A stretch of 64,000 bases of DNA from Deltaproteobacteria bacterium. Lineage in GTDB: Bacteria; Myxococcota_A; Polyangia; Polyangiales; JADJMO01. This document shows positions 35,483 through 44,323 of the stretch, piece by piece. The notes beneath the pieces were generated by a model, which saw only the letters and a program-made list of their open reading frames with translations, was not told the origin of the DNA and ran no database searches. The position numbers and the translations under genes were made by a program. Position 1 is the stretch's first letter. Each line of letters opens with the position of its first letter. The stretch is from NCBI GenBank assembly GCA_025363655.1, contig JANYDK010000092.1, forward strand, positions 202,143 through 266,142, given 5' to 3'.

Positions 35483-35503
35483 CTGTGGCAGGCGACGCCA
35501 CAG
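35483..35503. promoter_or_regulatory. 21-bp inverted repeat upstream of the cbb3 oxidase gene train
   Basis: CTGTGGC and GCCACAG are exact reverse complements around a 7-base spacer. It is in the 210-bp divergent region between the secreted FGE-like gene and ccoI, 131 bp before GTG 35634. No FNR-type TTGAT-N4-ATCAA site was seen. It could be a dimeric regulator site or an RNA hairpin in the leader. Confidence 0.4.
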
Positions 35504-35633
35504 TGGCATTCGCGGCCACGCGGGCACGCGCCGAACGCGGACGCAAGCCCTGCAGCGCTGCGCACGGCTCGCGTCGACCGACCTTCGACGAGCGTTCTAG
35601 CGACGAAAATACCGCACGAGATCGGCGTAATTC

Positions 35634-38087
35634 GTGCGCGACTGGCGCGGCCCGACGCTTGCTGAAGCGCTCGCAAAGCTCGTGTCTGCTTCGCTGCTCA
35701 TCGACGACTCTGCATTCGCCTGTCTCCACTGCGGCTCGTCTCTGGGCGCGAGCGACGGACCCTATTGCTGCAGCGGTTGCGAGCTCGTCGCCGCGCTCCT
35801 TCGTCGCGATCACCTCGAGCGCTACTACGACCTTCGCGGCGAACGCGGGCAGCCGGTGCCGGATGTGCCTTCGTATCGGGACGAGAAGTGGCTCGAGCCG
35901 ATCGAAGCTCGGCTCGCCGCCTCGAGCGGGCTCTGTCGCGTCGATCTCGACGTGCAGGGCCTGCATTGCAGCGGCTGCGTCTGGCTCGTCGACGAGCTCT
36001 TCCGAAGGCGGGCGGGCGGCGTGCGCGCGCTCGTAAACCCCGCCCTCGGCAAGGTGCAGCTCTCGATCGAGAGCACGTTCGCGCTCCGTGACTTCGTCCG
36101 CGAGCTCGCGCGCTTCGGCTACCTGCTCGGTCCCTCGCTGAAGGGACGCGCCAGCGAAGCGAGCGACGGCGGTGCATCCCGCGGGCTCCTCGTGCGTATG
36201 GGCCTCTGCATCGCGATCGCGATGAACTCGATGATCTTCGCGATCGCGCTCTATGCCGGGCTCAGCGACGGGCCGGTCGCGCGTCTCTTCCAAGCGCTCA
36301 ATTTCGGGTTCGGAATCCTCAGCGTGGCCATCGGCGGGAGCGTGTTTCTCCGCTCGGCATACGAAGGACTCCGCCGAGGCGTGCTCCACCTCGACACGCC
36401 GATCGCGCTCGGGATCCTCCTCGCGTTCGGCTCGTCGACGTGGTCGTTCTTCGCGCGCGACTCGCGGACGGCGTACTTCGACACGCTCGACGTCTTCATC
36501 GCGCTCATGCTCGTCGGGCGCTACCTCCAGGAGCGTGTGCTCGAGCGCAATCGCCTCGCGCTCCTCGCAGACGACGGCGCAGGCTCGCTGCTGACGCGCC
36601 GCATGGGAGCGGGAGGACCCGAGCTCGTGCGCTGCGGCGAGCTCCGTCGAGGAGACGTGCTCTTGATCGCGCCGGGAGATCTGGTCCCGGTCGAAGGTAC
36701 GCTCCTCGACGCCCACGCCAGCTGCTCGCTCGATTGGATCAACGGCGAGAGTCGGCCCCGCGGGTATGCGGTCGGCGAACCGATCCCCGCCGGAGCCTTC
36801 CTCGCGTTCGCGTCCGGCGCGGTACGGCTTCACGCGGAGGAAGACTTCGACGACGGTGCGCTCGTCGAGCTGCTGCGCTCGCCGCTCGACCGAAGCGCGG
36901 ACTCGCTTCGTGCCTCGCGCATCTCGCCGTTCTGGGACGGCATCGCGCGGCGCTATGTCGTCTCGGTGCTCGTCGCGGCCTCGATCGGCTTTTTTTCCTG
37001 GCTGTTCGTCACCCGCGACCTCGCGCGCGCGCTCGATGTCGTCACCGGTCTGCTCATCGTCACCTGTCCGTGCGCGTTCGGCATCGCGGTGCCGATGGCC
37101 TACGAGCTCGCGCAAGCAGGCCTGCGACGCGCCGGACTCTATGTGCGCTCTCGAGGGTTTCTCGATCGCGCGCTGACCGTGCGCCGCGTCGTCTTCGACA
37201 AGACCGGCACGCTGACGACGGGAACGCTCGGGCTCACGGTCGAGAGTCGCGCGGCGCTGGCTAGGCTCGGGGACGACGAGGTCGCAGAGCTCCACGCGAT
37301 GACCTCGCGCTCGACCCATCCCAAGAGCGTGGCGGTGGCACGCGCGATCGCCGCTCGCGTGCCGCGTCCGATCCTCGACGCGGTGATCTCCGAAGAGGTC
37401 GGCTGCGGCCTGCGCATGGACCTCGATGGGCACGCGTGCAGATTCGGCGCCGCCGCTTGGGCAGGTGCCGAGCGCAATGAAGAGGCCGACGTCGCCTTCA
37501 CCAAGGACGGCGAGGTGCGCTGCGAGCTGCGCTTCACCGAGGAGATGCGTCCGGACGCCCGCGTCGAGGTCGAGGAGCTGCGGCGCGACGGCTTCGAGGT
37601 CTTCGTGCTCAGCGGCGACGCCGAGGATCGCGTCGCGCAAATGGCGTCGAATTTAGGCATTCCCAGCGATCACGCGCTCTCCGCGCGGACGCCGATCGCG
37701 AAGATGGCGTGGCTCGATGCGCACGACCACGGCGACACGTTGATGATCGGCGATGGCATCAACGACGCGCTGGTGGTCGACGCCGCCTGGTGCAGCGGCA
37801 CGCCGGCGATCGATCGACCGTTCATGGCGGCGCGCTCCGACTTCTACTTCACCACGCTCGGGCTCCGTCCGATTCGGCTCGCCCTGCAGACGAGTCGGGC
37901 CCTCGCGCAGACCGTGCGCCGGACGCTGCGGGTCGCGCTCGCCTACAACGCTTTGACCGTGGGTTTGGCCTACGCGGGCCTGATGTCGCCGTTGGTCTGC
38001 GCCGTGCTCATGCCGGTGAGCTCGCTGACCACGATGGCGTTCGTCGTCGGTTCGCTCTCCAGGAGAAGCCCCCTTTGGAAATCGTGA
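35634..38087 (+). CDS. ccoI: Copper-exporting P1B-type ATPase, CcoI/FixI type
   Basis: CcoI supplies copper for cbb3 oxidase assembly. The 817 residues start with a Cys-rich motif (Cys30, Cys33, Cys45, Cys46, Cys49) and an HMA-type domain with GLHCSGC, as in FixI. Eight hydrophobic spans, the TCPCAFG copper-path motif, the phosphorylation site DKTGTLTTG and the hinge GDGINDA are all present. The GTG start at 35634 is the most 5' option; GTG 35682 would remove 16 residues. It heads the oxidase gene train, and its TGA overlaps the GTG of ccoS. Confidence 0.93.
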   Translation: MRDWRGPTLAEALAKLVSASLLIDDSAFACLHCGSSLGASDGPYCCSGCELVAALLRRDHLERYYDLRGERGQPVPDVPSYRDEKWLEPIEARLAASSGLCRVDLDVQGLHCSGCVWLVDELFRRRAGGVRALVNPALGKVQLSIESTFALRDFVRELARFGYLLGPSLKGRASEASDGGASRGLLVRMGLCIAIAMNSMIFAIALYAGLSDGPVARLFQALNFGFGILSVAIGGSVFLRSAYEGLRRGVLHLDTPIALGILLAFGSSTWSFFARDSRTAYFDTLDVFIALMLVGRYLQERVLERNRLALLADDGAGSLLTRRMGAGGPELVRCGELRRGDVLLIAPGDLVPVEGTLLDAHASCSLDWINGESRPRGYAVGEPIPAGAFLAFASGAVRLHAEEDFDDGALVELLRSPLDRSADSLRASRISPFWDGIARRYVVSVLVAASIGFFSWLFVTRDLARALDVVTGLLIVTCPCAFGIAVPMAYELAQAGLRRAGLYVRSRGFLDRALTVRRVVFDKTGTLTTGTLGLTVESRAALARLGDDEVAELHAMTSRSTHPKSVAVARAIAARVPRPILDAVISEEVGCGLRMDLDGHACRFGAAAWAGAERNEEADVAFTKDGEVRCELRFTEEMRPDARVEVEELRRDGFEVFVLSGDAEDRVAQMASNLGIPSDHALSARTPIAKMAWLDAHDHGDTLMIGDGINDALVVDAAWCSGTPAIDRPFMAARSDFYFTTLGLRPIRLALQTSRALAQTVRRTLRVALAYNALTVGLAYAGLMSPLVCAVLMPVSSLTTMAFVVGSLSRRSPLWKS

Positions 38088-38257
38088 TCTTCCAAGTCTT
38101 CGTCAGCCTCGTGCTCGGCGTCGGCTCGCTGCTCCTCTTCGCGTTCAGCGCACGCGCGCGCGACAGCGAGCACGCCGACCGCCTCGCGCTCCTACCCCTC
38201 GAAGACGAGGCCCCTTCCCCTCCTGCAACGTCCACCTCTTCCAAAGAGACGCCATGA
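38084..38257 (+). CDS. ccoS: CcoS cbb3 oxidase maturation protein
   Basis: This is a small gene of 57 residues. It has one N-terminal membrane span (IFQVFVSLVLGVGSLLLFAF) and a charged tail with DSEHADRLALLPLEDE, the CcoS pattern. GTG 38084 overlaps the ccoI stop as GTGA; TTG 38075 is the alternative and adds three residues. Its own stop overlaps ccoNO by four bases (ATGA). CcoS is needed for cofactor insertion into cbb3 oxidase. Confidence 0.85.
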   Translation: MIFQVFVSLVLGVGSLLLFAFSARARDSEHADRLALLPLEDEAPSPPATSTSSKETP

Positions 38258-40641
38258 GCACGTCATCGTCATCTCGCACCGAAAAAATCGTCTACGACGA
38301 CGGGGTCGTCCGCAAGTTCGTCTTCGCCTCGATCGCCTTCGGCATCGTCGCGATGTTGGTCGGCGCCATCGCCGCGCTCCAGCTCGCGTTCCACCAGGCG
38401 AACGTCCATCCCTACCTCTCGTTCGGCAGGCTTCGCCCGCTGCACACCAACGCGGCCATCTTCGCCTTCGTCGGCAACATGATGTTCGCGGGCGTCTACT
38501 ACTCGACGCAGCGCCTCACGAAGCAGCGCCTCTTCTCCAACGTCCTCACCAACCTCCATTTCTGGGGCTGGCAGCTGATCATCGTCGCCGCCGCGGTGAC
38601 GCTCCCGCTGGGGATGACGCAAGGAAAAGAGTACGCCGAGCTGGAGTGGCCGATCGATCTCGCGATCACGGCGGTGTGGGTGATCTTCGCGATCAACTTC
38701 TTCGGCACGCTCTGGAAGCGCAACGAGAAGAACCTCTACGTCGCGCTATGGTTCTACATCTCGACGATCGTGACGGTGGCGGTGCTCCACATCGTCAACA
38801 GCATGGCGATCCCGATTTCTCCCTTCAAGAGCTACTCGCTCTTCGGCGGCGCCAAGGATGCGCTCATCCAGTGGTGGTACGGCCACAACGCGGTCGCCTT
38901 CTTCCTCACCACCCCGATCCTCGGCATCATGTACTACTTCGTGCCGAAGGCCGCCGATCGGCCGGTGTACAGCTACCGACTCTCGGTCGTGCACTTCTGG
39001 TCCTTGGTGTTCATGTACATCTGGGCGGGGCCGCACCACCTGCTCAACACCGCCCTGCCCGATTGGGCGCAGACGCTGGGGATGGTCTTCTCGGTGATGC
39101 TCTGGGCGCCGAGCTGGGGCGGCATGCTCAATGGCCTCCTCACGCTCCGCGGTGCTTGGCAGAAGCTCCGCACCGATCCGGTGCTCAAGTTCTTCGCCGC
39201 CGGCATCACCTTCTACGGAATGGCCACTTTCGAGGGCCCGCTCCTCTCGATCAAGAGCGTCAGCGGCCTCGCGCACTACACCGATTGGATCATCGGTCAC
39301 GTGCACGGCGGCGCACTCGGCTGGAACGGGCTGATGGCCGCGGGGATGTTCTATTGGCTGATCCCGCGCCTCTACGGCACCAAGCTGCGCTCGACGCGCG
39401 CGGCCGACATCCACTTCTGGCTCGGCACCTTCGGCATCGTCCTCTACATGGTCGCGATGTGGGTCGGCGGCATCACGCAAGGCATGATGTGGCGCGCGCA
39501 GAGGCCCGACGGTGGGCTCCTCTACCAAGGCATTCCCGGCTTCGTCGAGACGCTCGTGGCGCTGAAGCCGATGTACTGGATGCGCCTCGTCGGCGGCACC
39601 ATGTACCTCGTCGGGTTCGTGATGATGGGATGGAATCTCATCGCCACCGCCCGCTCCGGCAAGCCCGTCGACGGCGAGACGACCGTCGTCATCGAGGGCG
39701 AAGAGGCCGATTCGCAGGGAAAAACAGGCGCAAAAGTGCGTTGGACCGAGATCGTCTTCGCGCAGCCGGTGGTGATCAGCTTCCTCGTCCTCGCCACCCT
39801 CGCGTGCATCGCCTTCACCAGCGCGATCGGCGCCGGCGCCTTCATGCTCTTCGCCGGAACGATCGCCTTCTTCGCCATCTTCTTCGCGCAGCTCTCGAAG
39901 AAGCCGGGCGAGTCGACCTGGCACGCACTCCTCGAGGGACGTGCGCTCCTCTTCACCGTGCTCACCGCCATCGCCGTCCTCATCGGCGGCGCGGCGGAGA
40001 TCATCCCCGCGCTCGTGGTGCAACAGACCGACGGTGCGGCGACGGCCGCCGGTCGTCCGTATCGCCCGCTCGAGCTCGAAGGACGCGACATCTACCTGCG
40101 CGAGGGTTGCTACGTCTGCCACTCGCAGATGATTCGTCCCTTCACCTGGGAGACGCAGCGCTACGGCGAGGTCTCGGCGATCGGTGACTCGGTCTACGAC
40201 CACCCCTTCCAATGGGGCAGCAAACGCACTGGACCCGATCTCGCGCGCGAGGGCGGTCGCAACCCGAACGAGTGGCACTACACGCACTTGATCGATCCGC
40301 GCTCGGTGGTGCCGCAGTCGAACATGCCGCCCTACGCGCACACCGCGAAGTGGAAGCTCGATTTCACCAAGACGGCGGACAAGCTGCGAGCGATGCGCGC
40401 GGTCGGCGTGCCCTACACGCCCGAACAAATCGCCGCTGCGGCCACCGACGCGAAGGCCCAGGCCGACGGCATCGTCGCCGACCTCGCCACCAAGGGCATC
40501 ACCGTCGCGCCCGACGCGGAGATCGTCGCGCTCATCGCCTACCTGCAAAAACTAGGGACCAACGCGCCGGCGACGAAGACCGCGGCCCCGATCACCCAGC
40601 TCGCGCCCCCCGTGAGCAGCACGACCTCTCACGCAGATTGA
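38254..40641 (+). CDS. ccoNO: cbb3-type cytochrome c oxidase, fused CcoN-CcoO subunit
   Basis: The first ~490 residues are CcoN, the heme-copper catalytic subunit, with about 12 spans and histidine ligands in LHFWGW, WYGHNAVAF, WAGPHHLLN and GHVHGGALGWN. A hydrophilic joint (about 470-500) leads into CcoO, with further spans (about 505-600) and a single c-type heme site Cys619-x-x-Cys622-His623 (CYVCHSQ). CcoN and CcoO are separate genes in proteobacterial models; the 795-residue frame here has no internal stop or start signal, so they form one chain. It reduces O2 and pumps protons at the inner membrane. Confidence 0.95.
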   Translation: MSTSSSSRTEKIVYDDGVVRKFVFASIAFGIVAMLVGAIAALQLAFHQANVHPYLSFGRLRPLHTNAAIFAFVGNMMFAGVYYSTQRLTKQRLFSNVLTNLHFWGWQLIIVAAAVTLPLGMTQGKEYAELEWPIDLAITAVWVIFAINFFGTLWKRNEKNLYVALWFYISTIVTVAVLHIVNSMAIPISPFKSYSLFGGAKDALIQWWYGHNAVAFFLTTPILGIMYYFVPKAADRPVYSYRLSVVHFWSLVFMYIWAGPHHLLNTALPDWAQTLGMVFSVMLWAPSWGGMLNGLLTLRGAWQKLRTDPVLKFFAAGITFYGMATFEGPLLSIKSVSGLAHYTDWIIGHVHGGALGWNGLMAAGMFYWLIPRLYGTKLRSTRAADIHFWLGTFGIVLYMVAMWVGGITQGMMWRAQRPDGGLLYQGIPGFVETLVALKPMYWMRLVGGTMYLVGFVMMGWNLIATARSGKPVDGETTVVIEGEEADSQGKTGAKVRWTEIVFAQPVVISFLVLATLACIAFTSAIGAGAFMLFAGTIAFFAIFFAQLSKKPGESTWHALLEGRALLFTVLTAIAVLIGGAAEIIPALVVQQTDGAATAAGRPYRPLELEGRDIYLREGCYVCHSQMIRPFTWETQRYGEVSAIGDSVYDHPFQWGSKRTGPDLAREGGRNPNEWHYTHLIDPRSVVPQSNMPPYAHTAKWKLDFTKTADKLRAMRAVGVPYTPEQIAAAATDAKAQADGIVADLATKGITVAPDAEIVALIAYLQKLGTNAPATKTAAPITQLAPPVSSTTSHAD

Positions 40642-40660
40642 CGGAGAAAGAAGCAGAGCC

Positions 40661-40855
40661 ATGTTTGGTCAACTCTTCAGGAACAGTCCGCTCCTCGTCT
40701 ATCCCATCGCCGCGCTCGCCATCTTCCTGGCGGTGTTCACGGTCATCGTGCTCCGCGTCTACGGACGCAAGGCGAGCACCTACGACGGCGTCTCGCGATT
40801 GCCGCTCGAGTCGGAAGAAGACGACACGAACACCGAGGCACGCCGCCATGTCTGA
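40661..40855 (+). CDS. ccoQ: CcoQ-like small cbb3 oxidase subunit
   Basis: This 64-residue protein has one span (LVYPIAALAIFLAVFTVIVLR) and a charged cytoplasmic tail with YDGVSRLPLESEEDD, as in CcoQ/FixQ. A GGAGAAAG site precedes ATG 40661. It sits between ccoNO and ccoP, and its last eight bases overlap the ccoP start. CcoQ stabilises the oxidase complex. Confidence 0.88.
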   Translation: MFGQLFRNSPLLVYPIAALAIFLAVFTVIVLRVYGRKASTYDGVSRLPLESEEDDTNTEARRHV

Positions 40856-41447
40856 GCGCGAAACGAAGCCGGCCGAGAAGTCTCCGGGCGAAGATCCCGA
40901 CAAAGACCGCGTCATCCACGAGTACGACGGGATTCAGGAGTACGACAATCGGCTGCCCAACTGGTGGCTCTATACCCTCTTCGGCTCGATCATCTTCGCG
41001 GGCGGCTATTGGCTGCACTACGAGTCGTTCAAGGTGGGTCCCTCGCCGAAGGTCGCGTACGACAAAGAGATGGCGGCGATCAACGCGGCCGAGGCCGAGA
41101 AGGTGAAGGCGATGGGCGCCGTCACCGAAGAAGGGCTGCGCACCCTTGCGAAGGACGCCATCACCGTCGCCGACGGCAAGGCGACCTTCGAGCAGGTGTG
41201 CTTCACCTGCCACCTCGCGAACGGCGGCGGAAATATCGGCCCAAATCTCACCGACGGGTCGTGGCTCCATGGCGGTTCGCCGGAGAAGATCTACCTCTCG
41301 ATCCGAGACGGTTGGCCCGAGAAGGGGATGCTCGCGTGGGGCCCGCAGCTCGGTGAACAGAAGGTGCGCGCGCTTGCCGCCTTCGTCCTCACGATCAAAG
41401 GCTCGAACGTCGCGGGGGGGAAGGCGCCGCAAGGGACCGCCGAGTGA
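40848..41447 (+). CDS. ccoP: Short one-heme CcoP subunit of cbb3 oxidase
   Basis: This 199-residue protein starts at ATG 40848. The CcoP N-terminus is recognisable: HEYDGIQEYDNRLPNWW, then one span (YTLFGSIIFAGGYWLHY). Only one c-type heme site is present, Cys118-x-x-Cys121-His122 (CFTCH), with a later Met in KGMLAW as likely axial ligand. Typical CcoP has about 300 residues and two hemes, so a cytochrome domain is missing relative to that model. Electrons may enter by a shortened route. The stop overlaps the ccoG start as GTGA. Confidence 0.92.
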   Translation: MSERETKPAEKSPGEDPDKDRVIHEYDGIQEYDNRLPNWWLYTLFGSIIFAGGYWLHYESFKVGPSPKVAYDKEMAAINAAEAEKVKAMGAVTEEGLRTLAKDAITVADGKATFEQVCFTCHLANGGGNIGPNLTDGSWLHGGSPEKIYLSIRDGWPEKGMLAWGPQLGEQKVRALAAFVLTIKGSNVAGGKAPQGTAE

Positions 41448-42862
41448 GTGCGGATCGCGAAGAGCGCGTGCATCTCCCGATCGTCAAGAGCTCGCTCCGC
41501 TCCGATGGCTCGCGCGACTTCGTGCAGCCGGCGGACGTGCGAGGTCGCTTCCAGAACGCGCGGCGCGTGGTCTACGTCCTCTTGGTGGTGATCTGGCTCC
41601 TCTTGCCGATGGTGAAGATCGGCGGCAGCCCTGCCGTCTTCCTCGACATCGAGCACCGCCGGTTCTTCCTCTTCGGCTCCACCTTCAACGCGCAGGACAT
41701 CTGGCTCGTCTTCTTCCTCCTCACGGGGGTGGCCTTCGGTCTCGTCTACCTCACCGCGCTCCTCGGCCGCGTCTGGTGTGGCTGGGCGTGCCCGCAGACG
41801 GTGTTCATGGAGGGCTTCTTCCGCCCCATCGAGCGCCTCACCGAGGGGCCACGCGAAGCACGCCTGAGACGCAATGCGGGGCCGTGGAGCGCCGGCAAGC
41901 TCGCGCGCAAGATCGCCAAGCACGCGCTCTTCCTCCTCCTCGCGTTCTTCGTCGCCCACGTTTTTCTCGGCTATTTCGTCTCGCTCCCGGGCCTCTTCCG
42001 GATGGTGCGCGGACGACCGGGCGATCACCCCGAGGCCTTCGGTTGGGCCGTCGCGCTCACCGGCGTCTTCTACGTCGACTTCAGTTGGTTCCGCGAACAG
42101 ATGTGCCTCGTCGTCTGCCCCTACGGACGCATGCAATCGATCCTCGTCGATCGCGATTCGCTCGTCGTCGGCTACGACGAGAGGCGGGGCGAGCCACGGG
42201 GCAAGGCGGTCCGCAGGGAGAAGAAAGAGGAGGTCGAGCCAAGCGTCGGCGATTGCGTCGATTGCAAGCGATGCGTCGTCGTCTGTCCGACCGGCATCGA
42301 CATCCGCAACGGCCTGCAGATGGACTGCATCGGCTGCACCGCCTGCATCGACGCCTGCGACGAGGTGATGGACAAGCTCGAGCGCCCACGCGGCCTCGTT
42401 CGCTACGACTCGCTCGCGGGCCTCTCGCAGGAGAAGAAGCGCGTCTTGCGGCCGCGCATGTACGTGTACACCGCGCTCCTCCTCCTCGGCGTGCTGGTAG
42501 CGTCGATCGCTTTTCGCAAGCACACCGACTTCGAGGCCAATGTTCTCCGCATCCCTGGCGCGCCCTTCGTGCTCGACGGCAGCGACGTACGAAATGCCTA
42601 TGAAATTCACCTCATCAACAAGCTGCCCCGCCGCGAGACCTTCACCGTGGTGCCCGTTCCGCAGGCCGGGCTCACCTTCATCATGCCGACCCAATCGGTG
42701 ACGCTCGAGCCGCTCGCGAGCACGCACGTCCCCGTCTTCGTGACGCTCGCGCGCTCGAGCTTCCAAGGGCAGTTGACGCTGCGACTGACGGTCACCGCCG
42801 CGAGCGAGCCGGACGAGCCGATGACGGTGACGACGAGCTTCCTCGGCCCGACGACGCCGTAG
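41444..42862 (+). CDS. ccoG: CcoG/RdxA-type ferredoxin-like copper-reduction protein
   Basis: This 472-residue membrane protein starts at GTG 41444. It has spans near 40-60, 80-105, 155-180 and 195-215. The NapH-like motif WCGWACPQTVF is followed by CPYGRMQ and two 4Fe-4S clusters (CVDCKRCVVVCP and CIGCTACIDAC). A later span precedes a C-terminal Ig-like periplasmic domain (about 365-472). CcoG reduces copper(II) for cbb3 assembly. The usual ccoH gene is not found after it; instead a 78-aa membrane protein begins 22 bp downstream. Confidence 0.93.
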   Translation: MSADREERVHLPIVKSSLRSDGSRDFVQPADVRGRFQNARRVVYVLLVVIWLLLPMVKIGGSPAVFLDIEHRRFFLFGSTFNAQDIWLVFFLLTGVAFGLVYLTALLGRVWCGWACPQTVFMEGFFRPIERLTEGPREARLRRNAGPWSAGKLARKIAKHALFLLLAFFVAHVFLGYFVSLPGLFRMVRGRPGDHPEAFGWAVALTGVFYVDFSWFREQMCLVVCPYGRMQSILVDRDSLVVGYDERRGEPRGKAVRREKKEEVEPSVGDCVDCKRCVVVCPTGIDIRNGLQMDCIGCTACIDACDEVMDKLERPRGLVRYDSLAGLSQEKKRVLRPRMYVYTALLLLGVLVASIAFRKHTDFEANVLRIPGAPFVLDGSDVRNAYEIHLINKLPRRETFTVVPVPQAGLTFIMPTQSVTLEPLASTHVPVFVTLARSSFQGQLTLRLTVTAASEPDEPMTVTTSFLGPTTP

Positions 42863-42877
42863 GGAGTGGTAGACTCC
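42863..42877 (+). other. Small hairpin between ccoG and the 78-aa gene
   Basis: GGAGT and ACTCC pair around GGTAG, immediately after the ccoG stop codon and 7 bases before the next start. The GGAG that might serve as ribosome-binding site is within the stem, so it could tune translation of the small protein. The arms are short and the effect is inferred. Confidence 0.3.
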
Positions 42878-42884
42878 GCGCCCG

Positions 42885-43121
42885 ATGAGCGGGTCCAACG
42901 ACGTGCCGCCGGAGTTGCCGCCGCTACCGCCGGGCGTCCTCGCGGTTCGTCTCGGGCCCGGCGCCAACTGCTCGTCGGTCGGTTCGGTGATCGATTTGCT
43001 CTTCGGTGCCGTCGTCGTCAGCGGCGTCCTCTACGCGGCGATTCACGTCGCGGTCGCCGAGCGACGTGTCGCTCGCGCGCCGAAAGAGCAGGAAAACAAG
43101 CCTCCCGAGATCGATTCGTGA
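42885..43121 (+). CDS. 78-aa single-span protein, possible radical SAM substrate
   Basis: This small protein is not one I recognise. It has a Pro-rich N-terminus (PPELPPLPPG). A motif with its only cysteine, LGPGANCSSVGSVID (Cys29), comes next, then one hydrophobic span (about 38-58) and a charged tail ending in EIDS. Its TGA overlaps the GTG start of a radical SAM/SPASM enzyme, so the two are translationally coupled. A short protein with a lone Cys in a Gly/Ser/Asn setting next to such an enzyme is what a RiPP precursor or a modified membrane cofactor carrier would look like. It could equally be an accessory cbb3 subunit. ATG 42885 follows a small hairpin. Confidence 0.72.
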   Translation: MSGSNDVPPELPPLPPGVLAVRLGPGANCSSVGSVIDLLFGAVVVSGVLYAAIHVAVAERRVARAPKEQENKPPEIDS

Positions 43122-44323
43122 CCACGCTCCCGCCGCTCCGGGCACGCGCCGAGCACTTCGGTGCCTGGGCTCGGCTCGACGATCGGACGATGGTCGCGCT
43201 CGATCGCGAGACCGCGCGCTCGCTCGGCATTCTGGGCGACGAGGTGTGGGACGGCCCGCAACCGCTCGACACCACCGGTGCTCTCTCCGCCCCCCTCGAG
43301 GTCCACGTCGCGATCACCACCCGCTGTCCGGTGCAGTGCACGGGCTGCTATCAGGAAGCGCGGCCCGAAGGTGTGCACGTCGAGACGACGACGCTCCTCG
43401 AGAGCCTCGATGCGCTCGCGGCCGCTGGCGTCTTCACCGTCGCGTTCGGCGGCGGCGAACCGCTCACCCACCCTGCGCTCGAACGGTTGGCAGAGCACGC
43501 ACGTGCACGCGGGCTGACTCCGGTGCTCACCACCAGCGGCATCGGGCTCTCGGAAGAGCGCGCGCGCTCGCTCGCTGCCTACGCGCAAATCAACGTCAGC
43601 CACGACGGCGTCGGAGAAGCCTACGAAGCGGTGCGCGGCTTCGACGGAGGTCACGTCGCCGAACGCGCGATTCGCACGTTGGTCGCCGCTGGCATTCCCG
43701 TCGGCGTCAACGTCGTCCTCACGCGCGACAGCTACGGCGCCGAGGGCGCGCATCTGCTGGCCACCGTGGCGCACGTCGCGTCGCTCGGAGCCCGGGAAAT
43801 CCAGCTCCTTCGTTACAAACCAGCCGGACGCGCAGCCTCGCTCGACTACCTCGCGCGGAGGCTCGCGCCCGTCGACGTCGACGCCCTGCCGAGGGTGCTC
43901 GCGGCCTTGGTCGCGCGCGGCGACGTCTCGATCCGCATCGACTGCGCGCTCGTCCCGCTCCTCTCGCCAGCGTTCGCCGCGCTCGATGCCGCCGAAGCGA
44001 CGCGAAGGCTCACCTCCCTCGGCGTCTTCGGGTGCGAGGCCGGCAACGCGCTCTCCGCCGTCAAACCGAGCGGCCTCGTCGCGCCCTGCAGCTTCCTCGG
44101 CGAAGGCGAGCTCCCGGTGCGCGATCTCGCGACGGGCTTTGGTGATGACGCCACGCTCGCTCGGGCACGCGGACACGTCGATCGACCTTCGCCTCCTTGC
44201 GACACGTGCAACATCCGCCGCGTCTGCCGCGGTGGGTGCCGCGTCGTCGCAGATCATCTTCGTCCCCTCGGCGGCCCCGATCCCGAGTGCCCGCGCGTGC
44301 GTGCATTCGAGGAGGCGCGATGA
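43118..44323 (+). CDS. Radical SAM/SPASM enzyme coupled to the 78-aa protein
   Basis: This 401-residue protein starts at GTG 43118 (GTGA overlap). The N-terminal ~60 residues, with FGAWARLDDRTMVALDRE, may contact a substrate. The radical SAM core has the cluster motif Cys70-x3-Cys74-x2-Cys77 (CPVQCTGC) and the GGE motif (FGGGEPLTHP). The C-terminal SPASM domain carries FGCEAGN, PCSF and CDTCNIRRVCRGGC, enough ligands for auxiliary 4Fe-4S clusters, as in peptide-modifying PqqE-like enzymes. It probably modifies the upstream small protein, though heme or quinone maturation linked to the oxidase is possible. Its stop overlaps the next gene as ATGA. Confidence 0.9.
   Translation: MTTLPPLRARAEHFGAWARLDDRTMVALDRETARSLGILGDEVWDGPQPLDTTGALSAPLEVHVAITTRCPVQCTGCYQEARPEGVHVETTTLLESLDALAAAGVFTVAFGGGEPLTHPALERLAEHARARGLTPVLTTSGIGLSEERARSLAAYAQINVSHDGVGEAYEAVRGFDGGHVAERAIRTLVAAGIPVGVNVVLTRDSYGAEGAHLLATVAHVASLGAREIQLLRYKPAGRAASLDYLARRLAPVDVDALPRVLAALVARGDVSIRIDCALVPLLSPAFAALDAAEATRRLTSLGVFGCEAGNALSAVKPSGLVAPCSFLGEGELPVRDLATGFGDDATLARARGHVDRPSPPCDTCNIRRVCRGGCRVVADHLRPLGGPDPECPRVRAFEEAR

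Noticed and set aside
35424..37640. A ~740-codon 5' extension of the secreted FGE-like gene running antisense to ccoI
   Set aside because: The signal peptide starts at 35423 and the extension lies antisense to the ccoI coding sequence.
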